NCBI GenBank assembly: GCA_021773335.1
Contig: JAJFKG010000001.1
Location: forward strand, 1-64,000
Length of the DNA stretch: 64,000 nucleotides
Direction: 5' to 3'
Source: Gammaproteobacteria bacterium
Lineage (GTDB): Bacteria > Pseudomonadota > Gammaproteobacteria > JAJFKG01
Part shown: piece after piece, positions 30,901 through 37,437 of the stretch
How positions within the stretch are numbered: the first letter of the stretch is position 1
Layout of the letters: each line of letters starts with the position of its first letter
The notes under the pieces: generated by a model
Seen by the model: the letters and a program-made list of their open reading frames with translations, nothing else
Database searches by the model: none
What the model was told of the DNA's origin: nothing
Program-made: the position numbers and the translations under genes

Positions 30901-33719
30901 TGGCTTAACACGTTAGCGAAGTATCTAGGCTTAGTCTTTGTGGTTAAACGTTCCCAGAGGTTATTTTTAATGTGTGAGGGGATACTAGCATCACGTAAAA
31001 ATTCAGTGAGTGTCTTTGGTTGACTAATCAATCTGTCATAAAGCATATTAGCATGCTTTCTACTTAAGGCATTTTCTCCGGTCATCAACTTAGATAATTG
31101 CTCGCGGGGAAAGTCATCAATCAGATAATTGATGACTGCGCGATATGCTCGGCCTCTACGTGAGGCTCCACGGGTTTGGTGACGGTACCAGGTATCTAAT
31201 ATGTCATTCAGATGAGTCGCATCGGGTTGTCGAGTGTTGTCTTCTCTGAGTGCATAGCACAGTACGTTATAGAGAGAGCTTTCGACCTCTGCATGGTGTG
31301 CACGTGGTGGTGTTGCTTGTCTAGCTTCACTAAATTCATGCAGTACCTGCGCGAGTATATTACGATGCTCAGATGAACCTAATTGTTGATAGAGGTGGCT
31401 AAGTTGGCTATGCAAGCGATAAAATGGTTGCAGCTCAGCTTGCTGCTCTTCAGTTAACTGAGTATGGCCAGCAGCAGCGTGCAGCGCATTATAACGCACG
31501 CTTAGAGGACGATATTCCTCATACAAACTGGCTAACATCTGACATTGCTCTTTTGGCCTCAGCGCTTTGAAATGCTGCCAGAATTGGTTAAGTTCCTCGT
31601 CTTGCTGTTGCCTTGTTGTTGGTTGACTATTTTGCTGACGGTCAGCAGCGCGAATAGCCGGTAGTGGTGATAGCCCAAATAACTTTGTGCTGAGTGCATC
31701 AGCGATTTTATAAGCATCTCTGATCGTGAGCTTTGCGGGTGGTAAAAGAAGCTCGCCGTTCTCCTTTAATAGCTTATCGTCTAACGAGCTACCCTGGATT
31801 GATGCTCTTTTGAGAGCGGCTTGCAAAATAAGCAGCATGTCTAATAGATCGTTATGCTCTGGTGCTCTCCGAACTCCAGCGTTCTGGCTGTTGGCGTTGA
31901 GCTGAAACAATCTGATGTTATTACGATCAACGACTCTTGGGCGTTCATGAGTTTTGACACCGGGAAAAAATACGTTCAACCAGCTATTTTGTTCACGCCA
32001 GCCGTTAGGGTTATTGCTAGTGCGGCTAGTGAATTCTTTTGGTAAGCTTTTGCTAAGCGGCTGATCGATTTCATTGCGCAATAAGAAGATCAATTCTTCT
32101 AAGCGTTGTTCCGCACGACAGATAGCAGGGTGACGTTCGTAGTCTTTATCTCTAAATGAGACATCTTTGGCTTGATTAGGTGGGGTTCCAAATAGCCAAA
32201 ATAACCCAGACGTTTTTGGGGATGCTTTGTGTTTTGCGCGTGCTTGTTGTATCGACTTTTGGTCTTTTTTACCCAGCGCGCGCATTGGAATGCCGCGTCT
32301 GATGCAAGCTGTTCGCACAACATCGCGTAGGCTATAACCATCTGCGTGTATGAGGCCGTGTAGGGTATATGATTTGGCGCGTGAACGTGGCGGTAAGGTC
32401 ACGTGATTATCGCCGGGCAAACGGCTCACTAAATCTATCGCAAGTTCGATCATCTTTTTATGAGTGCCAGCAGGAGCATCTGATGGGGTATAGACGTGCA
32501 CCCCGGTGACTTTGACATTAGGTGGCGTTCCATCATAGCGAAAGCGGATGAAGGCGGGTTTTGGTGTGTGACCTGCTCGGTCAGATGCGGGAGCAGGAAA
32601 AGCGTTATATTCATACTCTTTAGTCGGGTCAGTGACAAAATTGCGGCGAGTAGTATTCGTTGTGGTGCTGTTGTTACTATCCGTGCTTTCTTCATCGTCA
32701 GTTGCACCATTGAGCGCGATAAATGAAGAGTGGCTGCCATCAGCATTTTGGGTCGTGGTGCTTGTATTGGAGTCGCTTGAGCTAGAACTGCTGGTGCGGC
32801 TTTGTCTATCGCTTATGGGCTCTCCTGGCTGATTTGGATTAAAGTTTGCTTGCCCAGGCCTATTGTTACCTGGATTGTTAACTTTTAATTCCTTACTAGC
32901 GAGCAGTGCATTGAGTTCTAGGTTGATGCGGGTTTGTTGGACGGTAGCAAATTCAGCTGCTTTCTTCTTGTATAAGTTGCTGAGGAAGCTTCTAACTTGT
33001 TTTTTTTCGGCTTTGCCGCGTGCTTTGACTTGTTCAAGTAATACTTTGAGTGCGTCTTCTTTGGCTTTTGCTGCAGCTTTATTGTCTGGGGCCGCAGCTA
33101 GCCAGGCTTGATGTTGGCGCTCAATACGTGCTTCGAGATCGTGTATATGACCCTCATGACGTTTTTGTAAAGCCGCCCTATAAAATCGCATTTGTTTTTG
33201 AAGTATTTGCAGCAATTCTTCGCGATAAGTCGTGAGTTTGCCATCACGGCCATAGCAAACGTCGCTATACGGCTTGCCGTCACTACGGCCAGCCGTATAG
33301 CGTGTGATGTTTTCGAGAGTGCCTCGCAGAATGCTATCGAAATCTTCAGTAGCACGTATTGCTGGGTTAAGGGGTTTTATAGGAATGACCCGAGAGGTGC
33401 TAGCGCTAGTGTCAGCGCCATCATCAGCGGGAGCATCGCCACCAGCAGCATCATCATCGCCATCTGGGGTGGAAGAGGGTGGCAGTTCATCAAGAACGAG
33501 ATTATCGTTGTTCCCGGGGCTTTCTTTTAAATGTAAGGCCGCTAATTTACGGACGGCGGCGAGGGGATCATTATCACCAGTAAAGGCACTAGGGTGACTC
33601 CGCCTGAGACCAGCTTCAATGTCAGCATACTGAGCATCGAACTTTTCACGATGCTCACTAGCAATTAGTTCTAGAGTGCGTGCTAAGTCTTGTCGTAATG
33701 ATTCGTATGTACTCGCCAT
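24939..33719 (-). CDS. Giant helical protein of unknown function (effector-like)
   Basis: 2926 residues; I do not recognise a family. Visible parts: an N-terminal region with an acidic Asp/Ala-rich stretch (about 80-110); a charged coiled-coil-like segment (about 165-275); a Ser/Thr/Asn-rich linker (about 300-350); a mixed segment to about 550 (KPAFIRFRYDGTPPNVKV, SYTLHGLIHADGYSLRDVVR); then some 2300 residues of short amphipathic helices of the loose form LSxxQRxxLLxxL...IIxxI, which suggests a degenerate alpha-solenoid. Near the C-terminus VAWIGRGVYNAGASAASSIY could be an amphipathic membrane-contact helix, followed by a small-residue tail. There is no signal peptide. A PmrA-like promoter precedes it. 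Secretion as a Dot/Icm-type effector is inference. Confidence 0.85.
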   Translation of the reverse strand: MASTYESLRQDLARTLELIASEHREKFDAQYADIEAGLRRSHPSAFTGDNDPLAAVRKLAALHLKESPGNNDNLVLDELPPSSTPDGDDDAAGGDAPADDGADTSASTSRVIPIKPLNPAIRATEDFDSILRGTLENITRYTAGRSDGKPYSDVCYGRDGKLTTYREELLQILQKQMRFYRAALQKRHEGHIHDLEARIERQHQAWLAAAPDNKAAAKAKEDALKVLLEQVKARGKAEKKQVRSFLSNLYKKKAAEFATVQQTRINLELNALLASKELKVNNPGNNRPGQANFNPNQPGEPISDRQSRTSSSSSSDSNTSTTTQNADGSHSSFIALNGATDDEESTDSNNSTTTNTTRRNFVTDPTKEYEYNAFPAPASDRAGHTPKPAFIRFRYDGTPPNVKVTGVHVYTPSDAPAGTHKKMIELAIDLVSRLPGDNHVTLPPRSRAKSYTLHGLIHADGYSLRDVVRTACIRRGIPMRALGKKDQKSIQQARAKHKASPKTSGLFWLFGTPPNQAKDVSFRDKDYERHPAICRAEQRLEELIFLLRNEIDQPLSKSLPKEFTSRTSNNPNGWREQNSWLNVFFPGVKTHERPRVVDRNNIRLFQLNANSQNAGVRRAPEHNDLLDMLLILQAALKRASIQGSSLDDKLLKENGELLLPPAKLTIRDAYKIADALSTKLFGLSPLPAIRAADRQQNSQPTTRQQQDEELNQFWQHFKALRPKEQCQMLASLYEEYRPLSVRYNALHAAAGHTQLTEEQQAELQPFYRLHSQLSHLYQQLGSSEHRNILAQVLHEFSEARQATPPRAHHAEVESSLYNVLCYALREDNTRQPDATHLNDILDTWYRHQTRGASRRGRAYRAVINYLIDDFPREQLSKLMTGENALSRKHANMLYDRLISQPKTLTEFLRDASIPSHIKNNLWERLTTKTKPRYFANVLSHWDNATTENDLCEELKAYFGRAEPRILEAILNRLAKMITADDFENSTREITAAEIAAINDTYTTARTMLVEKITANNSAAKAQRTALFAHLSPTALTDHSKAIKLFETLNQWHAIPEYAPLRNCNQLRDHILGNENLQRYFYNALINDPSNKHERLYTVLTNWHTNANNRTYEALRTGLIRQMLRPDYSGDSTLTGTDLTSYHRAVDQALERQLSSILRSFSESDANNAATRRQALVNSILNAGSLPPVTAGEAAIGREHIKRALSTIFADTPTTDENAFVLPESQLAAIIHYFNDTEQTDINALLGDYSEDPADRRRGLYTAVKRNARLAERTDYSTYAREEYYNPIIREIYAQTDDTTPPQPLDAGVIAADLAKFFIALKSLQDNINNDIQTRALQAGNQFIINLFNSPSELPVGDKSLTETFMSLADDDGIDDTTAIQALILQGLIAHSSAATTNFETPAQINEIIRQISVALLDEKDADDNSDPVKLAALLSHLHRNGQQNVANKIITCIYQRFAPQDRDGVLDVAQAEVVVRRQAALTAAEGSQQERYAVAAHDRASTEAAIRLQPRLQRIIESSAASIEDQTQVRVAILAGALALPNRILFDRIADADDTTDIASHYARLIGASTDQASINLLINGLVERHPDVAGNNDQTNIARAEERLADYNTILAHPAITTPTAARAAKTARVIIAIAQCDAFNAQRIFNTSGNTIFGTGYANRIALICALATEINREGNDYSEDARHALQYIVRNIQAAYRIALLAAMHSNWNAEDNTGARQHIPTVLSDGLQAAEAVEDDETALTPQQVAAARNLGTLANLVAIANPEDDGTDTDEDTDDEEPHISQEQATTLLNYLLDTLAAIQSIAHSLELSYMQAATAGSAHDTQAGYDAISNFIGPLSPQQRIQILAAMQARVGPAAGEDGHHADAQRTLDAIITRIANTADTRLSLIEAAAAEDQAIINAIIRRSVDEHGTAIAGQPTVENILVGLSYDADNPEQYQANAARILIAFNNVVTAPHLVGMGQQPIRHLFYTTDAISEDRRALVLQGLQSSEVGRQVIRAIIDNLGPAQQAQLLAELVTPSLQFPQALAAVVQAIRPDATANNQFVNVFRRTALGEIAAFPGQARLRILQHLITYEPPTHVEALQGLITHDDITAERLGNILKQLHEARTSNTYDAAFDGFIRALVTRIGEPADGADAAPVIGPEFRTQLLANAIGHLASLANGDGQATINHIVASLYPYLEPEAALESAPARGALRPEPTGDHGFGSILGALQTNPARAALLVALAQIAGTGVPLANTYPNTHPDGAKKALVNIINSATDAVISALVDNYAAHAEQVHEVIQQLPTTERLRVLRDNAAEPTENRLIEALSQYYTNNDDHLADDHLATVHAFLDNLSIMEKAQLVLVLAARSNETMDNNDATTLLGIIEHLRATPVQLTTVLAHWSASADGATCDRVITQLIDSETITAEQLSQLIVALQQLPEDAGNNALASIVTQLKAGDPASRHQTLTNILHHLGNAAYPAVGEDGAAAAADENAGNALQAIVNQLSAAERATLIDLMRTTDEQGQAAINHFVRAIVGSVDDATANESLVALLAAVPDAAHVENRISILIALRSCEQANRIAGLCNNINAIPATQRRAILARLQELHDQRVRLDTEDLAGAATLQALVMPQVIQALTIVGALATADINDANFAAIFANIVGSGSEATLIENLQGAENQTARRVVIDYLITRTERTGEANFDLIHAARNIDKGRIAERISNLIVPRDALFQHIGANGQRCHDFLMNRDVSASQSFQDAYGRRGAEHINPLNTSLLAYLNTAEADTPNAAHHQRIMLINHIAEDGQRCYEFLQRFHGDARLCEALLTHINGNEVAQGHLFEYAATQTQVNLLPVEWGNASTACRGQYRTLAQHFHERFDVFRRTAADVAWIGRGVYNAGASAASSIYGMFAHRQQQGDVEPAEAVIAPDAGGAEAPGAPGAH
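26730..26759 (-). repeat. 15-bp tandem duplication inside the giant gene
   Basis: The unit CGCGAGGTGATCGTC is present twice in a row, giving the duplicated peptide DDHLADDHLA. The frame is kept. Confidence 0.85.
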
Positions 33720-33815
33720 AAATGTATATCTTTGATTTAATGTTAATTATTCGTTTATGGTGTGCTTGGATTTTTGCCACCTGCACGTAAACGATGCCCA
33801 ATAATAAGGGAATTA

Positions 33816-33860
33816 ATTGTAATGGGCCAAGCTTAAGAAAATATTAAGTTTTTCATTAAA
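33816..33860 (-). promoter_or_regulatory. PmrA-like box and -10 upstream of the giant gene
   Basis: On the minus strand CTTAAT-ATTTT-CTTAAG (33848 to 33832) fits the PmrA box YTTAAK-N5-YTTAAK exactly. A third half-site, TTTAAT, lies six bases further upstream (33860-33855). A -10 element TACAAT (33821-33816) begins ten bases after the box, close to the spacing of PhoP/PmrA-activated promoters, which lack a normal -35. The leader to the ATG is about 90 bases. In Legionella and Coxiella, PmrA activates many Dot/Icm effector genes. Confidence 0.65.
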
Positions 33861-33952
33861 TTGAGAATTTTTTGTGATTTTATTGTTGGATTATTGCTCA
33901 TAAAATCAGGAGGTTAGGGCAGGAATGGCTGCTATCCCAAGCGTGCCACCAC

Positions 33953-34260
33953 GTAGCCTTGATAAGCGCCGGAGGTGCGCATCAAGGGCCTGAGTTGGCA
34001 AATGCTGATCCTTGATGCGCCGCTACGCAGCTTATCAAGTCTCAAACTGGTCCCGACCCTCTAGGGTTGGGACCTTACACTCACGGGCGCTCCAGCGTCC
34101 GTTCCTTTATTTGTCGGGCGCGTAGCGCCCGCTGTTTTACCGTCCCACCCCAGAGGGGTAGGACGAGGCTATAAGTCTACCTCGTCTCGACCCTGGTCAG
34201 ACTGGTCCCGACCCTCTAGGGTTGGGACCTTAAACTTACGGACGCTCCAGCGTCCGTTCC
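33953..34260. repeat. A bimodule followed by C-type palindrome cassettes
   Basis: A unit at 33953-34043. Then C1 (34049-34074, GGTCCCGACCCTCTAGGG...), C2 (about 34084-34101), C3 (GTCGGGCGCGTAGCGCCC, 34113-34130), another C1-like stem (34141-34166), and a second C1-C2 pair (about 34203-34258). C1 and C2 are always joined by CCTTAMAYTYA. The rest of the 615-base gap (33720-33952) is AT-rich and holds the giant-gene promoter. Confidence 0.85.
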
Positions 34261-34276
34261 TTTTTCCCTCTCCCCA

Positions 34277-34307
34277 TAAAAAAAGCAGTGGCCTAGGCCA
34301 CTGCTTT
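34277..34307 (-). terminator. Rho-independent terminator of the HU-like gene
   Basis: Read on the minus strand: AAAGCAGTGG, CCTAGG centre, CCACTGCTTT followed by a further T-run. Stem of at least 10 bp directly downstream of the 34336 stop codon. Confidence 0.9.
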
Positions 34308-34335
34308 CTCAGACAACGTGTTGACTAAAAGTCGC

Positions 34336-34818
34336 TTAAGACGCCATATCTTTCAGTTTCTTAAGAGGGCGCACTTTAACAACATTGCGTGCTGGCTTAG
34401 CTTTGAAGATAGTAGGCTCGCCAGTGAAGGGGTTGATACCCTTACGTGCTTTAGTCGCAGGCTTACGTACAACAACGATTTTTGCCAAACCAGGAATGGT
34501 AAAAGTACCAGCAGCACGAGGCTTAACGTGAACAGAAATCACTTCAGCTAAGCATTCCATGACGTTAGCAACGTCTTTTTTGCTCAAATCGGTTTGTTCA
34601 GCGATAGTGGCCAACAATTGAGTCTTGGTATAAGGCACACGTGCAGGTGCTAATTTTTTCTTAGCAACTGGCTTTTTCTTAGCGACAGTTTTTTTAGCAA
34701 CTGCTTTCTTAGCAGCAGGTTTTTTCTTCGCTGTGGTTTTGCGAGCAGTCGTCTTGCGAACGGGCTTTTTAGCCGCCGCTTTCTTAGTCGTACGCTTGGC
34801 GGTCTTCTTTACGGCCAT
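34336..34818 (-). CDS. HU-family DNA-binding protein with lysine-rich histone H1-like tail
   Basis: 160 residues. Residues 1-57 are almost entirely Lys, Ala, Thr, Val and Pro in KKxxAKK-type repeats, resembling histone H1 or the tails of AlgP-like proteins. Residues 62-155 form an HU/IHF fold: YTKTQLLATIAEQTDLSKKDV at the start and the arm region RKGINPFTGEP near residues 125-135. It should bind and bend DNA without sequence specificity. It has its own terminator and a GGGGGA ribosome binding site. In this accessory setting it might compact the chromosome or, if exported, act on host chromatin; the second is speculation. Confidence 0.88.
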   Translation of the reverse strand: MAVKKTAKRTTKKAAAKKPVRKTTARKTTAKKKPAAKKAVAKKTVAKKKPVAKKKLAPARVPYTKTQLLATIAEQTDLSKKDVANVMECLAEVISVHVKPRAAGTFTIPGLAKIVVVRKPATKARKGINPFTGEPTIFKAKPARNVVKVRPLKKLKDMAS

Positions 34819-34933
34819 GTTTGATTCCCCCTAAAATGGTTAAACATAATAAAATAGGTAGTAGTAAAAAACACCAATGTGTTTTCACGGCGTACAATAT
34901 CACAATAAAAAAAAATTGCGAACAAAAATCTTA

Positions 34934-34961
34934 AAAAAACACGGGTTTTTTCGTGTTTTTT
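34934..34961. terminator. AT-rich hairpin, probable terminator
   Basis: AAAAAACACG, an 8-base loop and CGTGTTTTTT form a 10-bp stem with T-runs on both strands, in the gap between the HU-like gene and the ABC exporter. No gene ends directly before it on the plus strand, so it may insulate the two divergent units. Confidence 0.6.
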
Positions 34962-35096
34962 GCGTTTTTATACGTTTTAAAGGGGTTTTTTGTTTACTTT
35001 TTGTTTGTTTTTGCAAAGCAAACAACAAATAGGTGTACGAAACCGCTGTGACAATAGTATCATTTACGCGACAAATGATAGGGAATCGGCAACACC

Positions 35097-36023
35097 ATGA
35101 TGACAAATACCGCAGTCGTGAGTGCACGGCACTTAACAAAATCGTTTAATGGGCAGTTGGCGGTGGATGCTATCGATTTTGATGTCACCCAAGGGGAATG
35201 TGTCGGTTTGCTCGGGCCGAATGGGGCGGGGAAGACCACAATCTTATTGATGTTGTTGGGGCAAGTGATCCCGACGGCAGGAGAATTGTGTATCTTGGGG
35301 CAGCGACTGCCGCAACAAGCCTGTCAGTTACGTAAACGTGTTGGCGTTGTGCCGCAACTCGATAACTTAGATCCGGATTTTTCGGTTGTCGAAAACTTGC
35401 GAACGTACGCGCGCTATTTCGGTTTACGCGGGCCACGGGTGACAGCACGCATTCAAGCATTATTGGCATTCGCGGCATTGGAACATAAGGCACAAGCACG
35501 TGTGCCAGAATTATCGGGCGGTATGAAACGGCGTTTGACCTTGGCGCGTGCATTAATCAATGAACCTGAATTGCTGATCCTCGATGAACCCACCACCGGG
35601 CTCGATCCGCAAGCGCGGCAATTGATTTGGGCGCGCTTAAGAGAGTTACGCAATCAAGGCACTACCTTGATTTTAACGACGCATTATCTCGAAGAAGCCG
35701 AGCGTTTATGCAACCGTATCTTATTGATAGACCACGGCAAAATTCTCGAAAAAGGTACCCCGCGCGAATTGATCCAACGTCATATCGAGCCACAGGTCAT
35801 CGAAGTGCACGGCGAGAATGTCGCACTGTTGTATGAACAACGCGACAGTTTGCCGGTGACACGTATGGAAATGATTGGCGAAACCTTGTTGTGTTATTGC
35901 GAGGATGAACGTGATTTGTTAGCGCAATTGATGACATGGCCGCAATTGGAGTTTGTGCATCGGCGTGCGAATTTAGAAGATGTGTTTTTGAAACTGACGG
36001 GGCGGGAGTTGCGTGATGGTTAA
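35097..36023 (+). CDS. ABC exporter ATP-binding subunit (NodI/DrrA-like)
   Basis: 308 residues. Walker A GPNGAGKTT (about 41-49), Q-loop VVPQLDNLDPDF, signature LSGGMKRRLTLAR (about 138-150), Walker [14 protein letters not shown] (about 158-170) and switch THYLEEAERL are all present. The C-terminal region matches the NodI/DrrA extension. It pairs with the next gene as an ABC-2 type exporter; the substrate cannot be told. Start codons ATG-ATG at 35097 and 35100 are both possible. Confidence 0.92.
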   Translation: MMTNTAVVSARHLTKSFNGQLAVDAIDFDVTQGECVGLLGPNGAGKTTILLMLLGQVIPTAGELCILGQRLPQQACQLRKRVGVVPQLDNLDPDFSVVENLRTYARYFGLRGPRVTARIQALLAFAALEHKAQARVPELSGGMKRRLTLARALINEPELLILDEPTTGLDPQARQLIWARLRELRNQGTTLILTTHYLEEAERLCNRILLIDHGKILEKGTPRELIQRHIEPQVIEVHGENVALLYEQRDSLPVTRMEMIGETLLCYCEDERDLLAQLMTWPQLEFVHRRANLEDVFLKLTGRELRDG

Positions 36024-36774
36024 TACAGCATGGAGCGCCGTATGGTTGCGTAACTTTAAAGTGTGGCGCAGCATGTGGATTCCCTCTTTGTTAGGCAATT
36101 TTTGTGAGCCGCTCTTTTATTTGTTGGCATTGGGATTTGGCTTGGGGCGTTTTGTCGGTAGCTTGGCGGGTATGCCGTACATTGTATTTTTGGCCAGTGG
36201 CATTATCTGCTCGAGCGCGATGACCACCGCATCATTTGAAGGCTTGTATTCCGCTTATACGCGCATGACGTCGCAGCAAACGTGGACTGCGATGCTGGCC
36301 ACGCCATTGGATGTGCGCGATATTGTCTTGGGCGAAGCCTTGTGGGCGGGTACCAAAAGCCTGATTAACACCAGCGCGATCTTGATCGTCGCCGCGGCGA
36401 TGGGCTTAGTCGCAAGTTGGCATGCCATATTAGCCTTGCCCGTGGTGTTGCTCGCGGGGGCGACATTTGCCTCTATGGCCTTAGTCATGACCGCTTTTGC
36501 GCGCAGCTATGAATTCTTTTTATATTATTTCACTCTTTTGATCACACCGTTATTATTATTGAGTGGCGTCTTTTTCCCATTGAGCGCCATGCCGCCAAGC
36601 ATCCAAATCGCCACCCAATTCTTCCCCTTGGTGCATGTGGTCGAGATCGTGCGCCCCTTAATGACCGGCGGGGTCGTGCAACAGCTATGGTTGCACCTCG
36701 TCGTTATCCTTATATATGGCGGCGGCGCGTGGACCGCAGCCTCGCATTTCATGCGCCGGCGTTTGATTCGGTGA
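36016..36774 (+). CDS. ABC-2 type permease (NodJ-like)
   Basis: 252 residues from ATG 36016 (GGCGGGAG at 36001-36008); a GTG at 36013 would add one. About six membrane segments. The N-terminal WRSMWIPSLLGNFCEPLFYLLALG and the C-terminal LLSGVFFPLSAMPP with PLVHVVEIVRPL are the NodJ/ABC-2 signatures. It overlaps the ATPase gene by 8 bases, so the pair is co-translated. NodJ relatives export lipo-oligosaccharide in rhizobia, but homologues are widespread and the substrate here is unknown. Confidence 0.92.
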   Translation: MVNTAWSAVWLRNFKVWRSMWIPSLLGNFCEPLFYLLALGFGLGRFVGSLAGMPYIVFLASGIICSSAMTTASFEGLYSAYTRMTSQQTWTAMLATPLDVRDIVLGEALWAGTKSLINTSAILIVAAAMGLVASWHAILALPVVLLAGATFASMALVMTAFARSYEFFLYYFTLLITPLLLLSGVFFPLSAMPPSIQIATQFFPLVHVVEIVRPLMTGGVVQQLWLHLVVILIYGGGAWTAASHFMRRRLIR

Positions 36775-36839
36775 GGTGAATGCCATACTTTGTCTCTGTT
36801 CTCTCTCTCTGTAACACCATCTTACATACCTCGTCCCCA

Positions 36840-37078
36840 CGTCATACTCTGCGCCTCTACACGTCATGCTCTGTCTTCCCACCACGTCATACTCTGCGCA
36901 GGCAGAGTATCCAGAAGCTTATGAGGTGCGAGCGCAGCGAGCCACTAATGTCGAGCGCAGCGCGCTCGACTTAAACCTAGAACCCGCAGTTGGCCAGCGA
37001 TTAATAGCGTAAGGTGACTGGCCCCATCCCTCTAGGGATGGGGCCTTAAATTCATGGACGCTAGAGCGTCCATTCCTT
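36840..37078. repeat. D-type and C-type repeats before the ankyrin-like gene
   Basis: Three direct copies of CGTCATRCTCTG (at 36840, 36862 and 36885), the last continuing into an inverted repeat (ACTCTGC/GCAGAGT) and GTATCCA. Then GTGCGAGCGCAGCGAGC and TCGAGCGCAGCGCGCTCGA (about 36927-36970), a C1 hairpin (GGCCCCATCCCTCTAGGG..., 37019-37044) and a C2 hairpin (TGGACGCTAGAGCGTCCA, about 37055-37072). The remainder up to 37437 is AT-rich and holds the palindrome listed next. Confidence 0.75.
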
Positions 37079-37194
37079 CCAAACAAAAAAAACAAACCCC
37101 ACTCAAAACACACAGAATTACCCCAAAATATTTTCATTTAAATAAGAAGCAGTTACAAAAAAATAGAACACATTATACCCAAAAAATAATTTTC

Positions 37195-37214
37195 TTGTGC
37201 GAGATCTCGCACAA
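37195..37214. promoter_or_regulatory. Perfect 20-bp palindrome upstream of the ankyrin-like gene
   Basis: TTGTGCGAGATCTCGCACAA is a perfect palindrome with no loop, about 220 bases before the start. Its form fits an operator for a dimeric repressor rather than an RNA hairpin. A second, interrupted inverted repeat (GGTAGG...CCTACC, 37255-37278) follows. No regulator gene in the window is an obvious owner. Confidence 0.5.
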
Positions 37215-37437
37215 ACTTTTGAGATTTAACCTACATAAGTTTAAACAACAGTTTGGTAGGATTCTGACCAAGCCTACCACAGGAATGTGACCTTTCGGAC
37301 ACGGTTGTCTAAGCGTAACAAAACCATTAATGACTATTGAGCTGTTAGCTGAGCCTTGCGCTGCGTGCTTCGCGCGAATAGATTATGCGTGAGTAAATCA
37401 GCAACAACTCAGACTAGATAACTTAGGAGAACCTGCC

